Below, piece by piece: positions 49,085 to 60,320 of a DNA stretch of 64,000 nucleotides (position 1 is the first letter of the stretch; each line of letters begins with the position of its first letter). The notes under the pieces are model-generated. The model had not been told where the DNA came from, searched no databases, and was given only the letters and a program-made list of their open reading frames with translations. Origin of the DNA: an uncultured Pelagibacteraceae bacterium (GTDB taxonomy: Bacteria > Pseudomonadota > Alphaproteobacteria > Pelagibacterales > Pelagibacteraceae). A program made the translations under genes and the position numbers. The stretch spans positions 62,001-126,000 of the forward strand of contig CACHJZ010000004.1 in the NCBI GenBank assembly GCA_902580275.1. Reading direction: 5' to 3'.

Positions 49085-49862
49085 AATAATTGGATTATTT
49101 TTAAGACATTTTTTTTTAATAAAAAGTTCTCTTCCCAGAATTCTTGATCTAATATACTGGCCAACTATACAAATTATTTTATGGGGATTTATTTCAAAAT
49201 TTTTCACAGCATATAGTGATTATTACAACAACACTGTAGGGGTTATTTTAACTTGCGCTATTCTTTACGATTTTTTATTTAGATCAAGTATCAGTTTTAA
49301 CATGTTATTTTTAGAAGAGATCTGGAGCAGAAACTTTACAAATTTGTTTATTGCTCCAATGCGTATAAGTGAAATTATCACTGCGTTAGTTGGAACTGCA
49401 TTAATTAGAACATTAATTGGTTTGGTTCCTGCAATATTAATAACAAGTCCTTTATTTGGAATATCAATTTTGAAACTGGGAATTCCATTATTTTTTTTAT
49501 TTTTAAGTTTGTATATTTTTGGAATTACTTTAGGTCTTTTCGTTTCATCTGGACTGTTGAGATATGGACCAGCTTTTGAAAATATTGCATGGTCATCTTT
49601 ATTTCTACTTGCACCTCTTGGATGCATTTATTACCCAATTGAGATTTTACCTGATTTTTTTCAAAATGTAGCGAGAGGATTACCGTTGGTTTATATTTTT
49701 GAAGAAGCTAGGTCGATACTTGTAAATCAAGTAGTAAATTATTCAAATATCAAAAATGCGTTTATATTAAATGCAATTTATTTGTTTGTGGGTGTATCTC
49801 TATTTTATTATTCTTTCAGTCAAGCAAGAAAAAAGGGGTCTTTAATAAACATAGGTGAATAA
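49071..49862 (+). CDS. ABC-2 type transporter permease
   Basis: 263 residues with about six hydrophobic segments (for example FFLIKSSLPRILDLIYWPTIQIIL near the start, TALIRTLIGLVPAILI and VGVSLFYYSF near the end). RSWSR-like and PLVYIFEEAR segments match the ABC-2 permease family. It forms the transmembrane part of the pump with the ATPase gene just before it. No periplasmic partner found. Confidence 0.9.
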   Translation: MSLNRIIGLFLRHFFLIKSSLPRILDLIYWPTIQIILWGFISKFFTAYSDYYNNTVGVILTCAILYDFLFRSSISFNMLFLEEIWSRNFTNLFIAPMRISEIITALVGTALIRTLIGLVPAILITSPLFGISILKLGIPLFFLFLSLYIFGITLGLFVSSGLLRYGPAFENIAWSSLFLLAPLGCIYYPIEILPDFFQNVARGLPLVYIFEEARSILVNQVVNYSNIKNAFILNAIYLFVGVSLFYYSFSQARKKGSLINIGE

Positions 49863-49864
49863 TT

Positions 49865-49941
49865 TGGTGCGCCTGCAAGGAGTCGAACCCTGAACCTCCA
49901 GAGCCGAAATCTGGCGCTCTATCCAGTTGAGCTACAAGCGC
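49865..49941 (-). tRNA. tRNA-Arg (UCG)
   Basis: 77 nt with encoded CCA. Acceptor GCGCTTG/CAGGCGC, anticodon stem CCAGA/TCTGG with loop TTTCGGC giving anticodon TCG (reads CGA and related codons), T-arm GGTTCGACTCC region. Lies on the minus strand between the plus-strand ABC permease and rluD. Confidence 0.97.
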
Positions 49942-49964
49942 ATATAGTATTAATATTATAATCT

Positions 49965-50942
49965 ATGAAAAATATCATTAACTTAATTGTAGAGAAAGTA
50001 GGGGATAATCAGAGAGTAGATTTATTTATTGCTGACAATGAGCCTAAATTAAGTAGGACAAGAATAAAAAATTTAATTATTAATTCTGAATTGAAAATAA
50101 ATCAAAAAGTTATTAAAGATCCATCAAAAAAAATAGCTATTGGTGACTCAATAATATTACAAATACCTGAACCTAAACAATTATCATTAAAACCTTATAA
50201 ATATAAATTAGATATCATTTTTGAGGACGAGGATTTATTAGTAATCAATAAGAATGCGGGAATATCAATTCATCCAGGCCCAGGTAATTATGACAATACA
50301 ATTGTAAATGCACTAATAAATTATAATAAAAAACTTTCAAATATTGGTGATGAGCTAAGACCTGGAATTGTACATAGATTAGATAAAGATACCTCTGGTT
50401 TAATATTAATAGCAAAAAATAATATATCCCACGAAAATTTATCAAGCCAATTTAACAACCATACTATCAAAAGAATTTACCAGACTTTAATATGGGGAAA
50501 GCTAAGGCCTCAAAAAGGTAAAATAGAAACTTATATCAAAAGAAGTTCTAAGAACAGACAATTAATGGAAGTAAGTATGTCAAAAGGAAAAAAAGCAATA
50601 ACGAATTACAAAACTTTAAATGTTTTTGAAAATAAGAAAATACCGATATTTAGCTTAGTTGAATGTAAACTTGAAACAGGTCGCACACATCAAATAAGAG
50701 TGCATATGGCATTCAAAGGTAACAATATTTTGGGAGATAAAAAATACAAAAAAAGGTTTAAAAAAATTAAAAATATAGACTCAGAACTTGAAAAAACTCT
50801 CACCGAGTTAGATAGACAATTTTTGCATGCAAAAAGTATTGGCTTTGTTCACCCAAGAACTGGCCAAGAATTAGATTTTACATCTAAATTACCAAAAGAT
50901 TTGGAATTAGTGCTTAAAAAGCTTAAAAATGCTTGTAAATAA
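49965..50942 (+). CDS. rluD: 23S rRNA pseudouridine synthase (RluD family)
   Basis: 325 residues. N-terminal S4 RNA-binding domain (QRVDLFIADNEPKLSRTRIKNLI), then the catalytic motif IVHRLDKDTSGLILIAKN with the nucleophilic Asp. Modifies U1911/1915/1917-type sites in helix 69 of 23S rRNA; RluC-type specificity cannot be excluded. rpoH follows 42 bases later. Confidence 0.9.
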   Translation: MKNIINLIVEKVGDNQRVDLFIADNEPKLSRTRIKNLIINSELKINQKVIKDPSKKIAIGDSIILQIPEPKQLSLKPYKYKLDIIFEDEDLLVINKNAGISIHPGPGNYDNTIVNALINYNKKLSNIGDELRPGIVHRLDKDTSGLILIAKNNISHENLSSQFNNHTIKRIYQTLIWGKLRPQKGKIETYIKRSSKNRQLMEVSMSKGKKAITNYKTLNVFENKKIPIFSLVECKLETGRTHQIRVHMAFKGNNILGDKKYKKRFKKIKNIDSELEKTLTELDRQFLHAKSIGFVHPRTGQELDFTSKLPKDLELVLKKLKNACK

Positions 50943-50984
50943 AACCATTGTAATATCAAAAAATTTTATTAAATAAATACCACT

Positions 50985-51875
50985 ATGAGTACATCATCAA
51001 TAAAGTTTCCCGCTCTATCTAATGAAGGTGGTTTGTCTGCCTATTTGGATCAAATTAAAAAATTTCCAATGTTAGATGCAGAAGAAGAATACATGCTTGC
51101 TAAAAATTGGAAATCAACTGGAAATGTAAAATCTGCAGAAAAATTAGTTACTAGTCACTTAAGATTAGTTGCAAAGATTGCGATGGGTTACAAAGGTTAT
51201 GGTTTACCACTTAATGAAATTATATCTGAGGGCAATGTTGGATTAATGCAAGCTGTTAAAAAGTTTGAGCCAGAGAAAGGTTTCAGACTAGCAACATACG
51301 CTATGTGGTGGATAAAGGCGTCTATACAAGAATATATATTAAGATCTTGGAGCCTTGTGAAGATTGGAACTACAACAGCACAAAAAAAATTATTTTTTAA
51401 TTTAAAAAAATTAAAAAATCAAATTGCACCTAGAACTGAAGGTGACTTAAGAGATGAACATGTTAAAGATATTGCTCAAAAATTAAATGTAACAGAAAAT
51501 GAAGTTGTATCAATGAACAGAAGATTATCAGGTCGTGAACAATCTTTAAATGCTCCGATAGGCGAAGATGGAGATGAGTGGCAAGATTGGGTAGTAGACA
51601 ATGATATGGATCAGGAACTGAAATTTGCCCAACAAGAGGAAATGGAGCAAAGAAAAGATCTTTTACAAGACTCAATAAAAATACTTAATGATAGAGAAAA
51701 ACAAATTTTATACGCAAGAAGATTAAATGATGAACCAGAAACTTTAGAAGATCTTAGCAAAAAATTTAAAATTAGTAGAGAAAGAATCAGACAAATTGAA
51801 AATAAGGCTTTTGAGAAATTACAGAAACATATGTTAAATTCTGCTAAATCAAAAAATCTTTTACCAGCAAATTAA
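50985..51875 (+). CDS. rpoH: heat-shock sigma factor sigma-32
   Basis: 296 residues. Region 2 with [22 protein letters not shown], and the RpoH box-like segment [12 protein letters not shown] just after it; region 4 HTH at the C-terminus ([17 protein letters not shown]). The region after 2.4 separates RpoH from RpoD. Directs transcription of chaperones and proteases, including ftsH, in proteobacteria. Stop interlocked with the convergent purA. Confidence 0.95.
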   Translation: MSTSSIKFPALSNEGGLSAYLDQIKKFPMLDAEEEYMLAKNWKSTGNVKSAEKLVTSHLRLVAKIAMGYKGYGLPLNEIISEGNVGLMQAVKKFEPEKGFRLATYAMWWIKASIQEYILRSWSLVKIGTTTAQKKLFFNLKKLKNQIAPRTEGDLRDEHVKDIAQKLNVTENEVVSMNRRLSGREQSLNAPIGEDGDEWQDWVVDNDMDQELKFAQQEEMEQRKDLLQDSIKILNDREKQILYARRLNDEPETLEDLSKKFKISRERIRQIENKAFEKLQKHMLNSAKSKNLLPAN

Positions 51876-53164
51876 TTTTTAAATGGATCTACTATTAAAA
51901 TAGTATCATTTCTTTCTGGACTTGTGGAAATACTTGAGATTTTAGCTTCTATAAACTTTTCTAGCTCTTTAATGTAAGTTTTAGCGTTTTCTGGTAAATC
52001 ATCAAATTTCCTAATTCCTTTTGTTTGAGATTTCCATCCTTTAAAAGATTTATAAATTGGTTTTACTTTTAGCTGATCTTCTACTGCTGCAGGAAGATAA
52101 TCTATTTGTTTTCCATCAATTTCATAGGCCACACATATTTTTATTTCATCTAATTCATCCAAAACATCTAGTTTTGTCAGAGCTATACCATCAATTCCTG
52201 AAATTTTTATTGTTTGTCTAACTAAAACCCCATCAAACCAACCACACCGTCTTTTTCGACTAGTCACAGTTCCAAATTCTTTTCCTCTTGTTCCTAGTGT
52301 GTCTCCAATATTATTTTTCAATTCTGTTGGAAACGGTCCTTCGCCTACTCTAGTTGTATAAGCCTTGGTAATTCCTAAAACATAATTGATAGAGTTTGGT
52401 CCACATCCAGAACCAGTTGCTGCGGCAGAAGCCACAGTGTTTGACGATGTTACAAAAGGATAAGTTCCGTGATCTACGTCCAATAATATTCCTTGTGCTC
52501 CTTCAAATAGTATCTTTTTATTCTGTTTTTTAAATTCATAAATTTTTTTCCATACTGGTTTTGAAAATTTTAAGATTTCTGGTGCGATTTTCAGCAAATC
52601 TTCTTTTAGTTTATCTTTTTTAAAAATATTTTTACCTAGACCTTTTCTAATAGCGTTATGATGCAAAAGTACAGTTTCAAGCCTTTGATTGAGATTTTTT
52701 TCTGAAATTAGATCCATTACTCTTATTGATCTTCTTCCTACCTTATCTTCATAAGCAGGGCCAATTCCTCTTCTAGTAGTTCCAATTTTTGCTTTGCCAG
52801 CTGAATCCTCTCTTATTTCGTCCATTTCTTTATGAAATGGTAAAATCAGATTTGCAGACTCAGATATGATTAAATTCTCAACACTAATATTAACACCTTT
52901 AGACTTTATCTCATCTATTTCTTCAAGCAGTGCCCATGGATCTATTACTACTCCATTTCCAATTATAGAAATTTTATTTTTTCTAACTATCCCTGAAGGG
53001 AGTAGTCTTAGTTTATATGTAATTCCATCAATAACTAATGTATGCCCTGCGTTATGACCCCCTTGGAATCTTATAACAACATCAGCTTCACTTGAGAGCC
53101 AATCAACGATCTTTCCTTTTCCTTCGTCTCCCCATTGTGAGCCAATTACTGCTACGTTTTTCAT
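51872..53164 (-). CDS. purA: adenylosuccinate synthetase
   Basis: IMP plus aspartate plus GTP to adenylosuccinate, first step to AMP. 430 residues. N-terminal GTP/IMP loop [16 protein letters not shown], then GGHNAGHT, and [16 protein letters not shown]. Coupled to thiD upstream through ATGA. Counterpart of guaB at the other end of the window. Confidence 0.97.
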   Translation of the reverse strand: MKNVAVIGSQWGDEGKGKIVDWLSSEADVVIRFQGGHNAGHTLVIDGITYKLRLLPSGIVRKNKISIIGNGVVIDPWALLEEIDEIKSKGVNISVENLIISESANLILPFHKEMDEIREDSAGKAKIGTTRRGIGPAYEDKVGRRSIRVMDLISEKNLNQRLETVLLHHNAIRKGLGKNIFKKDKLKEDLLKIAPEILKFSKPVWKKIYEFKKQNKKILFEGAQGILLDVDHGTYPFVTSSNTVASAAATGSGCGPNSINYVLGITKAYTTRVGEGPFPTELKNNIGDTLGTRGKEFGTVTSRKRRCGWFDGVLVRQTIKISGIDGIALTKLDVLDELDEIKICVAYEIDGKQIDYLPAAVEDQLKVKPIYKSFKGWKSQTKGIRKFDDLPENAKTYIKELEKFIEAKISSISTSPERNDTILIVDPFKN

Positions 53165-53973
53165 AAATATTTTTTATTTAATTTAAAACTTATCAAATGA
53201 TTTATAGGCCCGTTTCCTTTTCCATAATTTGGACTACTTCTTATTGAATGGTTAACATAATTAATTGCTAACTCACAAGATTTCTTTAGTGTTTTTCCAC
53301 ACGAAAAGTATGTGGCAATTGCACTAGAAAGCGAACAACCTGTACCATGAAGATTCTTTGTTTTTATTTTTTTGTTTATAAACCTTTTTATTTCTTTCTT
53401 ATTTAAAAATATGTCAGTTATTATTTTTTCTTGTAAATGCCCTCCTTTTAAAAGTACATTTTTTGCCCCCATATCTATCATTTTTTGTGCTGCAAAAATC
53501 ATATCATCAACAGATCTAATTTTAATTTTAGAAAGTATTTCTGCCTCAGGAATATTTGGTGTTATTAATTCAACATTTTTAATTAGATTTTTTCTTATTT
53601 TTAAAATTGCTTTTTGATTAATCAATTTTGCCCCGCTAGTAGTAACCATAACCGGGTCAAAAATTATTTTTTTAGCTTTAATTTTTTTCAATGATTTGAG
53701 AACTGCATCTATTACTTCTGCAGAATGCAACATTCCTATTTTGATTGCATCTGGCTTAATATCTTTTGAAGTATATTCAATTTGTCTAGAGATTTCTTTA
53801 CATGGAACCTTTATTATAGAAGATACACCAGTAGTATTTTGTGCTGTTAGTGCGGTTATAGCCGTCATCGCGTACGACCCTAGAGAAGTCATAGTTTTTA
53901 TATCAGCTTGAATTCCAGCTCCACCAGATGAATCGGATCCAGCAATAACCAATAATTTCGAATTTATTTTCAA
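53161..53973 (-). CDS. thiD: hydroxymethylpyrimidine (phosphate) kinase
   Basis: Thiamine pyrimidine kinase, 270 residues, ribokinase fold. [20 protein letters not shown] at the start, DPVMV, and the C-terminal anion-hole [16 protein letters not shown] start overlapping the glmM TGA (TTGA); the encoded start [14 protein letters not shown] lines up with the family, so the TTG is accepted. No other thiamine gene lies here, consistent with SAR11 salvage of the pyrimidine moiety. Confidence 0.93.
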   Translation of the reverse strand: MKINSKLLVIAGSDSSGGAGIQADIKTMTSLGSYAMTAITALTAQNTTGVSSIIKVPCKEISRQIEYTSKDIKPDAIKIGMLHSAEVIDAVLKSLKKIKAKKIIFDPVMVTTSGAKLINQKAILKIRKNLIKNVELITPNIPEAEILSKIKIRSVDDMIFAAQKMIDMGAKNVLLKGGHLQEKIITDIFLNKKEIKRFINKKIKTKNLHGTGCSLSSAIATYFSCGKTLKKSCELAINYVNHSIRSSPNYGKGNGPINHLISFKLNKKYL

Positions 53974-55304
53974 TTAATTAACGACCTTTTTATAATATTA
54001 ATACATTTCAATAGAAGTTCTTTTTTGTTTGTTTCAACCATGATTCTGATCTTTGGTTCTGTGCCAGATTTTCTTACTAATATTCTTCCATTGTTTTTTA
54101 ATAGTTTAATCGATTTATTTATTGCCTTTTTGCATCTAGGTGCGTTGATTATATTTTTATCTCGAACCGTAATATTTTCCAAAGCTTGAGGAGTAGGAAT
54201 AAAATTATCAAATAAATCACTTGCTTTTTTACCTTTCCTCATTGAAAAAAGAATTTCTAGAGCAACTAATAATCCATCGCCCGTAGTTGCAAATTTACCT
54301 AATATTATATGTCCAGACTGTTCTCCACCAAGATTAAATCTGTTATTTTGCATTTTTTCTTTAACAAACCTATCTCCAACATTTGCTCTCAAAAATTTTA
54401 TATTATTTTCTTTAAAAAAATTTTCTAATCCAAAATTAGACATTAAAGTGCCTACAACACCACCTTTTAAAATTTTTTTTCTTTTCCATCGGTTTGCTAA
54501 CATTGCAATAATTTGGTCTCCATCAATAATTTGAGCTTTTTCATCACAAACAATTATTCTGTCAGCATCACCATCTAAGGATATTCCTAAGTCCACTCTT
54601 TTTCTAGAAACTAGTCTTTTTATTTTATTTGGAAAAGTGGACCCACATTTATCATTTATGTTTAATCCATTTGGTGAAACTCCAACACTGTAAACTTTTG
54701 CACCAAGAGATTTAAGTAATTTAGGTGCAGATTTATAACCTGCTCCATTTGCGCAATCTATAGCGATCTTTATACCTGTTAGGCTAAAATCTTTTGGAAA
54801 ATTTTTTCTTATAATGTTTATATACTCTTCAGTTGCGTTTTCTAATCTTTTTACTCTTCCTAAATTTTTTGGAAAAGTCAAATTTTTAACAATTTTTGAG
54901 TCAATAAGCCTTTCTATTTTTTTTTCAATTTTATCAGACAACTTAAGTCCATTTGGACCAAACAATTTTAAACCATTGTCGTGAAAAGGGTTATGCGAAG
55001 CAGTAATCATTATACCTAAGTTTGCTCTCATTTTTTTTGTCAGCATAGCCAAACCGTTTGTGGGTAAAGGTCCAAGAGTAAAAACATGCATGCCTGCAGA
55101 AGCCAATCCTGAGACTAAGGCTGGCTCCAAAGTATAACCTGAGAGTCGAGTATCTTTTGCTATAACGGCTGTTTGTTTATTTTTTTTTAGGTTTTTAAAG
55201 TATGTTCCAGCAGCCAAACCAAATTTAAAAAACATTTCACCATTTATTTTTTGATCATTGACTGTTCCCCGGATACCATCAGTTCCAAAATATTTTTTAG
55301 ACAT
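53970..55304 (-). CDS. glmM: phosphoglucosamine mutase
   Basis: Glucosamine-6-P to glucosamine-1-P for peptidoglycan and lipid A. 444 residues. FGTDGIRG at the start, the phosphorylated Ser in ITASHNPFHDNG near residue 100, metal-binding DGDADR, and RKSGTEPKIRIMVE at the C-terminus. One-base overlap (TAATG) with folP, in the common folP-glmM order. Confidence 0.96.
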   Translation of the reverse strand: MSKKYFGTDGIRGTVNDQKINGEMFFKFGLAAGTYFKNLKKNKQTAVIAKDTRLSGYTLEPALVSGLASAGMHVFTLGPLPTNGLAMLTKKMRANLGIMITASHNPFHDNGLKLFGPNGLKLSDKIEKKIERLIDSKIVKNLTFPKNLGRVKRLENATEEYINIIRKNFPKDFSLTGIKIAIDCANGAGYKSAPKLLKSLGAKVYSVGVSPNGLNINDKCGSTFPNKIKRLVSRKRVDLGISLDGDADRIIVCDEKAQIIDGDQIIAMLANRWKRKKILKGGVVGTLMSNFGLENFFKENNIKFLRANVGDRFVKEKMQNNRFNLGGEQSGHIILGKFATTGDGLLVALEILFSMRKGKKASDLFDNFIPTPQALENITVRDKNIINAPRCKKAINKSIKLLKNNGRILVRKSGTEPKIRIMVETNKKELLLKCINIIKRSLIN

Positions 55305-56356
55305 TATTTAAAATTTAACATTCTAAAAACTTTAATTGCTTGGGTTATCTCATTAAAATCATGAACTCTTATAATTTGAACACCCTGCATCATTAACCAT
55401 ATGCTAGAAGAAATTGTTCCACCTAACCTTTCTTTAGAATCATTTATTTTTACTAAATCTTTAATAAATCTCTTTCGAGAAATTCCTAACATTACAGGAT
55501 AACCAAGGGAGTGGAAAATAGAAATATGTTTTAATAGAGTAATATTATGTTTCAAGTTTTTACCAAAACCAATTCCAGGGTCTAAAATTATATTTTTGTG
55601 GTTTATTCCATACTTTTTAATATTTTTTAGCTTATCCTCAAAAAAATCGTAAATATCAAGAAGTACATTTTTATAATTTGGTTTTTTTTGCATATTTTTA
55701 GGTAAGCCTTTGCTGTGATGTATTACAAATGGTTTCTTTGTTTTCCTCAAAAAATTAATTGTAGATCTGTCATAATTTAAGCCTGATATATCATTTACTA
55801 AATCTAACTTGTATTCAGAAGCAAGCTCCATTATTTTACTTTTCCTTGTATCAAGAGAAATTAAACATTTTAATTTATTCGTTTTTTTAAAAAAAGGCTC
55901 AATTCTTTTCCACTCAATATTAAAATTAACTTCTTTTGCGCCTGGTCTTGTAGATTCCCCGCCAACATCTATTATTTGACAACCTTTTTTAATAAAATTT
56001 TTAGCTCGAGCTAATGCTGAATTTATTTTGTTAAATTTTCCACCATCAGAAAAACTATCTGGTGTCATATTTATAACACCCATTAGAATAGGAAAATTTA
56101 TAAATTTTAATCCCTTAAAATTTTTTTTTTTTATAATATTTGAAAGGTCTGATTTTATTTTTTTCCTTAGATTTTTTTTTAAAGTATTTATTTTTTTAAT
56201 GTGAATAAATTTTTTATTTTTTCTTGAAATTATTTCAATTGTGTCAAATGATATTAATTTATCTCCACCCAATGGCAAAGATTGTTTATTTTGAACTTTT
56301 TTTTTAGAATGATTTCCAAAATAAAAATTACACGGTTTAGTGTAATATTTATCCAT
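55304..56356 (-). CDS. folP: dihydropteroate synthase with N-terminal extension
   Basis: Joins pABA to the pterin in folate synthesis. The catalytic barrel starts near residue 88 with LMGVINMTPDSFSDGG, followed by IIDVGGESTRPGA, LVNDISGL and ILDPGIGFGKNL. About 85 Lys-rich residues precede it, giving 350 in all against about 280 in E. coli. The extension has no motif I recognise. Between ftsH and glmM. Confidence 0.93.
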   Translation of the reverse strand: MDKYYTKPCNFYFGNHSKKKVQNKQSLPLGGDKLISFDTIEIISRKNKKFIHIKKINTLKKNLRKKIKSDLSNIIKKKNFKGLKFINFPILMGVINMTPDSFSDGGKFNKINSALARAKNFIKKGCQIIDVGGESTRPGAKEVNFNIEWKRIEPFFKKTNKLKCLISLDTRKSKIMELASEYKLDLVNDISGLNYDRSTINFLRKTKKPFVIHHSKGLPKNMQKKPNYKNVLLDIYDFFEDKLKNIKKYGINHKNIILDPGIGFGKNLKHNITLLKHISIFHSLGYPVMLGISRKRFIKDLVKINDSKERLGGTISSSIWLMMQGVQIIRVHDFNEITQAIKVFRMLNFK

Positions 56357-56362
56357 TAAGGA

Positions 56363-58255
56363 TTAATGAACTATTTTTGGTTTTAGACCAATTGAGCCCA
56401 AGGCAGAAGATTGGTCATCGCTCTCATCTTTAACATCTTGCTTGCCGGCTGGGTAGATATTTTTATTTACTAAGTCCTCGATTTCTTTACCAGTTAAAGT
56501 TTCATAAGTTAACAGAGCCTTCGCTAATTTGTGTAGATCGTCGATCTTCTCGGTTAAAACTTTTCTTGCTCTATCATAGCCTTTTTCGACAAATTTTCTT
56601 ATTTCAGCATCTACTTTTTTTGCTGTCTCTTCTGACATATTTTGTTGACGAGCCACAGATCTTCCTAAGAATACTTCTTCCTCATTTTCACCATAAGCTA
56701 CAGGACCTAATTCTTTACTTAATCCAGCCCTCATCACCATCGCCCTAGCTCTTTTAGTAGCTTGCTCAATATCACTAACTGCGCCTGTAGTTACCTTATC
56801 ATCTCCAAAAATAAGTTCTTCTGCAACTCTCCCACCCATTGCAATTGCCATTTGGGCGTGTAATTGTTCTCTAGTTTGTGACACTTCATCTTTTTCTGGT
56901 AACTGCATAACCATACCTAAAGCTCTACCTCTTGGTATGATTGTTGCCTTATGAATTGGATATGCTGCTTTTTCGTTAATAGTAACGATCGCATGACCAG
57001 CCTCATGGTATGCCGTTAGCCTCTTTTCCTCTTCAGTCATTACCATTGATCTTCTTTCGGCCCCCATCATTACTTTATCCTTTGCTTCCTCAAATTCTTG
57101 ATTTGTAACAATTCTCTTATTCTTTCTTGCAGCAAGCAAAGCCGCCTCATTTACCAAATTTGCTAAATCAGCACCTGAAAAACCTGGAGTTCCTCTTGCT
57201 ACTGTTCTTAAATTTATATCTGGTGCCATAGATATTTTTTTTGAGTGAACTTTTAAAATCTTCTCTCTACCAATTATATCAGGCAATGAAACAACAACTT
57301 GTCTATCAAATCTTCCTGGTCGTAATAAAGCTGGGTCTAGTACGTCTGGTCTATTTGTAGCTGCAATGATTATCACTCCTTCATTGGTATCAAAACCGTC
57401 CATTTCTACTAATAATTGGTTTAATGTTTGTTCTCTTTCATCGTTACCTCCACCTAGTCCAGCACCTCTGCTTCTACCTACTGCATCAATTTCATCAATA
57501 AAGATAATACACGGTGAATGTTTTTTTCCTTGCTCGAACATGTCTCTTACTCTTGATGCCCCAACTCCAACAAACATTTCAACAAAATCTGATCCTGAAA
57601 TTGTAAAAAATGGAACTCCCGCTTCTCCTGCTATAGCTCTTGCTAATAATGTTTTTCCAGTTCCTGGAGGACCAACAAGCAAACATCCGCGTGGTATTTT
57701 TCCTCCCAACCTACTAAATTTTTTTGGATCTCTTAAGAATTCAACAACTTCCTCTACTTCCTCTTTAGCTTCCTCAACTCCCGCTACATCATTAAAAGTA
57801 ACTTTTCCTTTTAACTCGTTCATCATTTTAGCTTTAGATCTTCCAAAACCCATTGCTCCACCTTTGCCTCCCTGCATCTGTCTCATAAAGAAAATCCATA
57901 CTGCAATTAATAAAAGCATAGGGAACCAAGAAAGTAGCACTCCAAACAAAGAAGGCATTTTTTCGTCTAAAGGTGCTGCGGAAATTGCAACTCCTTTTGA
58001 GGATAATTTTTCAATTAGATTTGGGTCGTTAGGAGCATAAGTGGTAAAATTATTACCATCTGACAAAACACCGTTAATGTTGTTACCTTTAATTTCTACT
58101 TGTACAACTCTGCCGTTGTCTACTTCGGTTAAAAACTCAGAGAAGTTTATTGAATTTTTTTTAGAAATATTTGATTGTGGATTCTTGAACATATTGTAGA
58201 GCCCTATGGTAAGGAACACTATAATTGCCCACATTGCTAAATTTTTGAAGTTCAT
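56363..58255 (-). CDS. ftsH: ATP-dependent zinc metalloprotease FtsH
   Basis: Membrane AAA+ protease for misfolded membrane proteins and sigma-32 turnover. 630 residues: N-terminal TM helix, periplasmic domain, second TM near 105-125, Walker A GPPGTGKT near 195, Walker B and the second region of homology, and zinc motif HEAGH near 417. Typical tilS-ftsH neighbour order. Confidence 0.98.
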   Translation of the reverse strand: MNFKNLAMWAIIVFLTIGLYNMFKNPQSNISKKNSINFSEFLTEVDNGRVVQVEIKGNNINGVLSDGNNFTTYAPNDPNLIEKLSSKGVAISAAPLDEKMPSLFGVLLSWFPMLLLIAVWIFFMRQMQGGKGGAMGFGRSKAKMMNELKGKVTFNDVAGVEEAKEEVEEVVEFLRDPKKFSRLGGKIPRGCLLVGPPGTGKTLLARAIAGEAGVPFFTISGSDFVEMFVGVGASRVRDMFEQGKKHSPCIIFIDEIDAVGRSRGAGLGGGNDEREQTLNQLLVEMDGFDTNEGVIIIAATNRPDVLDPALLRPGRFDRQVVVSLPDIIGREKILKVHSKKISMAPDINLRTVARGTPGFSGADLANLVNEAALLAARKNKRIVTNQEFEEAKDKVMMGAERRSMVMTEEEKRLTAYHEAGHAIVTINEKAAYPIHKATIIPRGRALGMVMQLPEKDEVSQTREQLHAQMAIAMGGRVAEELIFGDDKVTTGAVSDIEQATKRARAMVMRAGLSKELGPVAYGENEEEVFLGRSVARQQNMSEETAKKVDAEIRKFVEKGYDRARKVLTEKIDDLHKLAKALLTYETLTGKEIEDLVNKNIYPAGKQDVKDESDDQSSALGSIGLKPKIVH

Positions 58256-58323
58256 ATTGATAAAATAAGAGTTATTTTAAATTAAACAAGTGTCTATTTT
58301 TGCGGTAATTTGACCATACTTGG

Positions 58324-59352
58324 TTATTCTTTGGTAATTATGATAGTTCCATGGATTTTTTCAAAAACACATCCCCCAAGAGTGGTTTTTTTAGCCTTAT
58401 TTTGAGATGACATTAATGTCACTAGCCTAATAATTTTCTTGCCTCGTGGAGGGTAATACCTGCAGCTTAGATTTTTAAGAATTGCTGTAATCGATCGTAT
58501 TAATATTTCCTCTGGGTTTAGAAAAAATTTTTTATTCAGAATATAGGATTTGGTTGTTTTAAAATAAGTTGTATTTTCTTTTACATTCTTATTTACATAA
58601 AAGTCTATTGCGCTGTTAGCAGATTTTAAATTTCTGATAGTAAGATCTATTTTTTTTGATGCTAATCCTTCTTTTTGAAATATATCTAGTATTTTTCGAA
58701 TTCTCACCCTTGCAAAATCTTCATTTGAATTTGACGGATCTTTAATAAAATTTTTAAAAACTAACAAAGAAAGCTTTTCAAGGTCTTTTTTTGGAACATC
58801 TATTAATGGTCTTAATAAGTTTATTTTTGATAACTTTGAATTTTTTCCAAGCGAGGACAATCCTTTTAAACCGCTACCTCTTGACATTCTTAAAAAAAAA
58901 TTTTCATGTAAATCATTCAATTGGTGACCTAATAGAATTGTATTGCCTCTCAATCTTTTGCATTCTTTAACTAATAGATTATACCTGTTATCCCTAGCAA
59001 TTTTTTGAATATTTGATTTAGGTTTTTTTCCTTTCCAAACTAAAATTTTACAGTTGATATCAAAATTTTTTAATAACTTAACAACTTTATCAGCCTCAAA
59101 ACTAGAATATTTCCGGAGCTTATGATCAACTAATGCATAATTAAATTTTACAGAATTAATAATTGAATAACATTTAGCTAAAAATGCCAATGACAAGCTG
59201 TCTGGGCCCCCTGACACAGCTACAAGTGGTTTATTTATACCATTTATATTTTTTGCAAATTTTTTATAAATTCTTTTAATAAATATTTGATCTAAAAAAA
59301 AAGTTATATTATTAAGATTCCTCTTTTTTGCACTCAAACTTTTTTTCCTCAT
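58324..59352 (-). CDS. tilS: tRNA(Ile)-lysidine synthase, short form
   Basis: Turns the wobble C of the AUA-reading tRNA-Ile into lysidine. PP-loop LVAVSGGPDSLSLAFLA, LVDHKLR and ILLGHQLNDLHENFFLRM are intact. From the ATG at 59352 (a GTG at 59406 is less likely) it has 342 residues against about 430 in E. coli, with the C-terminal domains reduced. The start lies within the end of cpoB (41-base overlap). ftsH follows. Confidence 0.93.
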   Translation of the reverse strand: MRKKSLSAKKRNLNNITFFLDQIFIKRIYKKFAKNINGINKPLVAVSGGPDSLSLAFLAKCYSIINSVKFNYALVDHKLRKYSSFEADKVVKLLKNFDINCKILVWKGKKPKSNIQKIARDNRYNLLVKECKRLRGNTILLGHQLNDLHENFFLRMSRGSGLKGLSSLGKNSKLSKINLLRPLIDVPKKDLEKLSLLVFKNFIKDPSNSNEDFARVRIRKILDIFQKEGLASKKIDLTIRNLKSANSAIDFYVNKNVKENTTYFKTTKSYILNKKFFLNPEEILIRSITAILKNLSCRYYPPRGKKIIRLVTLMSSQNKAKKTTLGGCVFEKIHGTIIITKE

Positions 59353-60289
59353 ATTTTGCTTTTTGAAGAACAGACTGATTGGCTTTTGGATATTCTTTTT
59401 TAACACCAGAAATCATTAAACAACCCTGATCTTTTTCTCCTATTTGAACTAATGATACACCAAGTTTCAATAGATTTATAGGAGCCTTCTGACTTTTTGG
59501 ATATTTTTGATAGCCTTCTAAATATGCTGATGCTGCATCTGTAAATAGTTGTCTAATACGAAAAGTTTCGGCATACCAATATTGGGCATTTCCTGCAAGA
59601 TTATGTTCTGGGTTTTTATCAACAAATTCTCTAAATGCTCTTTCAGCCATATTATAATCTCCAACTTTTAAAAAACTTGTTGCAAACTCATATTGCTCTT
59701 CTGGTGTACTATCTGGTAAAATTTTTTCCTCCGCTATAAAAGTTTCTGTAACAACCGTATTTGTTGTTTCGATAGATTGTATTTTTTGGTTTTCCTCTCC
59801 AGTTTCAGTATCTTTATATGAAATCGAGCCCAAGTCCTGAGGCTGAGAGGATCCAGGTAAAATTTGATCTTCGTTTTTTGTTTTTATAGATGTACCTTCA
59901 TTAATATCTAAACCAACTGTTTTATTTTCTAATTGTTGAAATCTTAATTGATTATCAGCCTGCGATTTTGACAGTCTATTTGAAAGTTTATCGAGCTTAA
60001 AGTTTATTTCCTCGAATTTGTTTGTTAAATCTTGAAATTGATTTTCAATTTCTGAAAGCTTAAGTAAATGTCTTGTTAATACTTCTTCAGAGTTTTGATC
60101 CATTGAAGATGTTAAATTTGTTTCATTGCTTGAAGAATTTGCGTAAACTGCTTTTTCAAGAGTTTTTATATCTTTCTGTAAATCTTCTAATAATTCAGAA
60201 ATATTATGGCTATCAGCAATAGATGACGTAATTAAAAAAAATAAACAAAATATTTTTGAAAATAACAAGAATTTAATTTTTTTGATCAT
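59312..60289 (-). CDS. cpoB: cell division coordinator CpoB (YbgF), Tol-Pal associated
   Basis: 325 residues. Signal peptide at the N-terminus, a heptad-like coiled-coil region around IENQFQDLTNKFEEINFKLDKL (trimerisation), a disordered linker, then C-terminal TPR repeats (EEQYEFATSFLKVGDYNMAERAF; GNAQYWYAETF). Coordinates Tol-Pal with peptidoglycan synthesis at division. Last gene of the tol-pal set, separated from pal by a terminator. Confidence 0.93.
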   Translation of the reverse strand: MIKKIKFLLFSKIFCLFFLITSSIADSHNISELLEDLQKDIKTLEKAVYANSSSNETNLTSSMDQNSEEVLTRHLLKLSEIENQFQDLTNKFEEINFKLDKLSNRLSKSQADNQLRFQQLENKTVGLDINEGTSIKTKNEDQILPGSSQPQDLGSISYKDTETGEENQKIQSIETTNTVVTETFIAEEKILPDSTPEEQYEFATSFLKVGDYNMAERAFREFVDKNPEHNLAGNAQYWYAETFRIRQLFTDAASAYLEGYQKYPKSQKAPINLLKLGVSLVQIGEKDQGCLMISGVKKEYPKANQSVLQKAKYEEKKFECKKEES

Positions 60290-60320
60290 TTATAATTAAT
60301 TTGTATTTATAATGATGGCA

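Noticed and set aside
57366-58040. A 224-codon open frame on the plus strand over ftsH
   Set aside because: It lies wholly antisense to ftsH, has a Pro/Ser/Thr-rich translation with no fold or start signal, and arises from codon use of the real gene.
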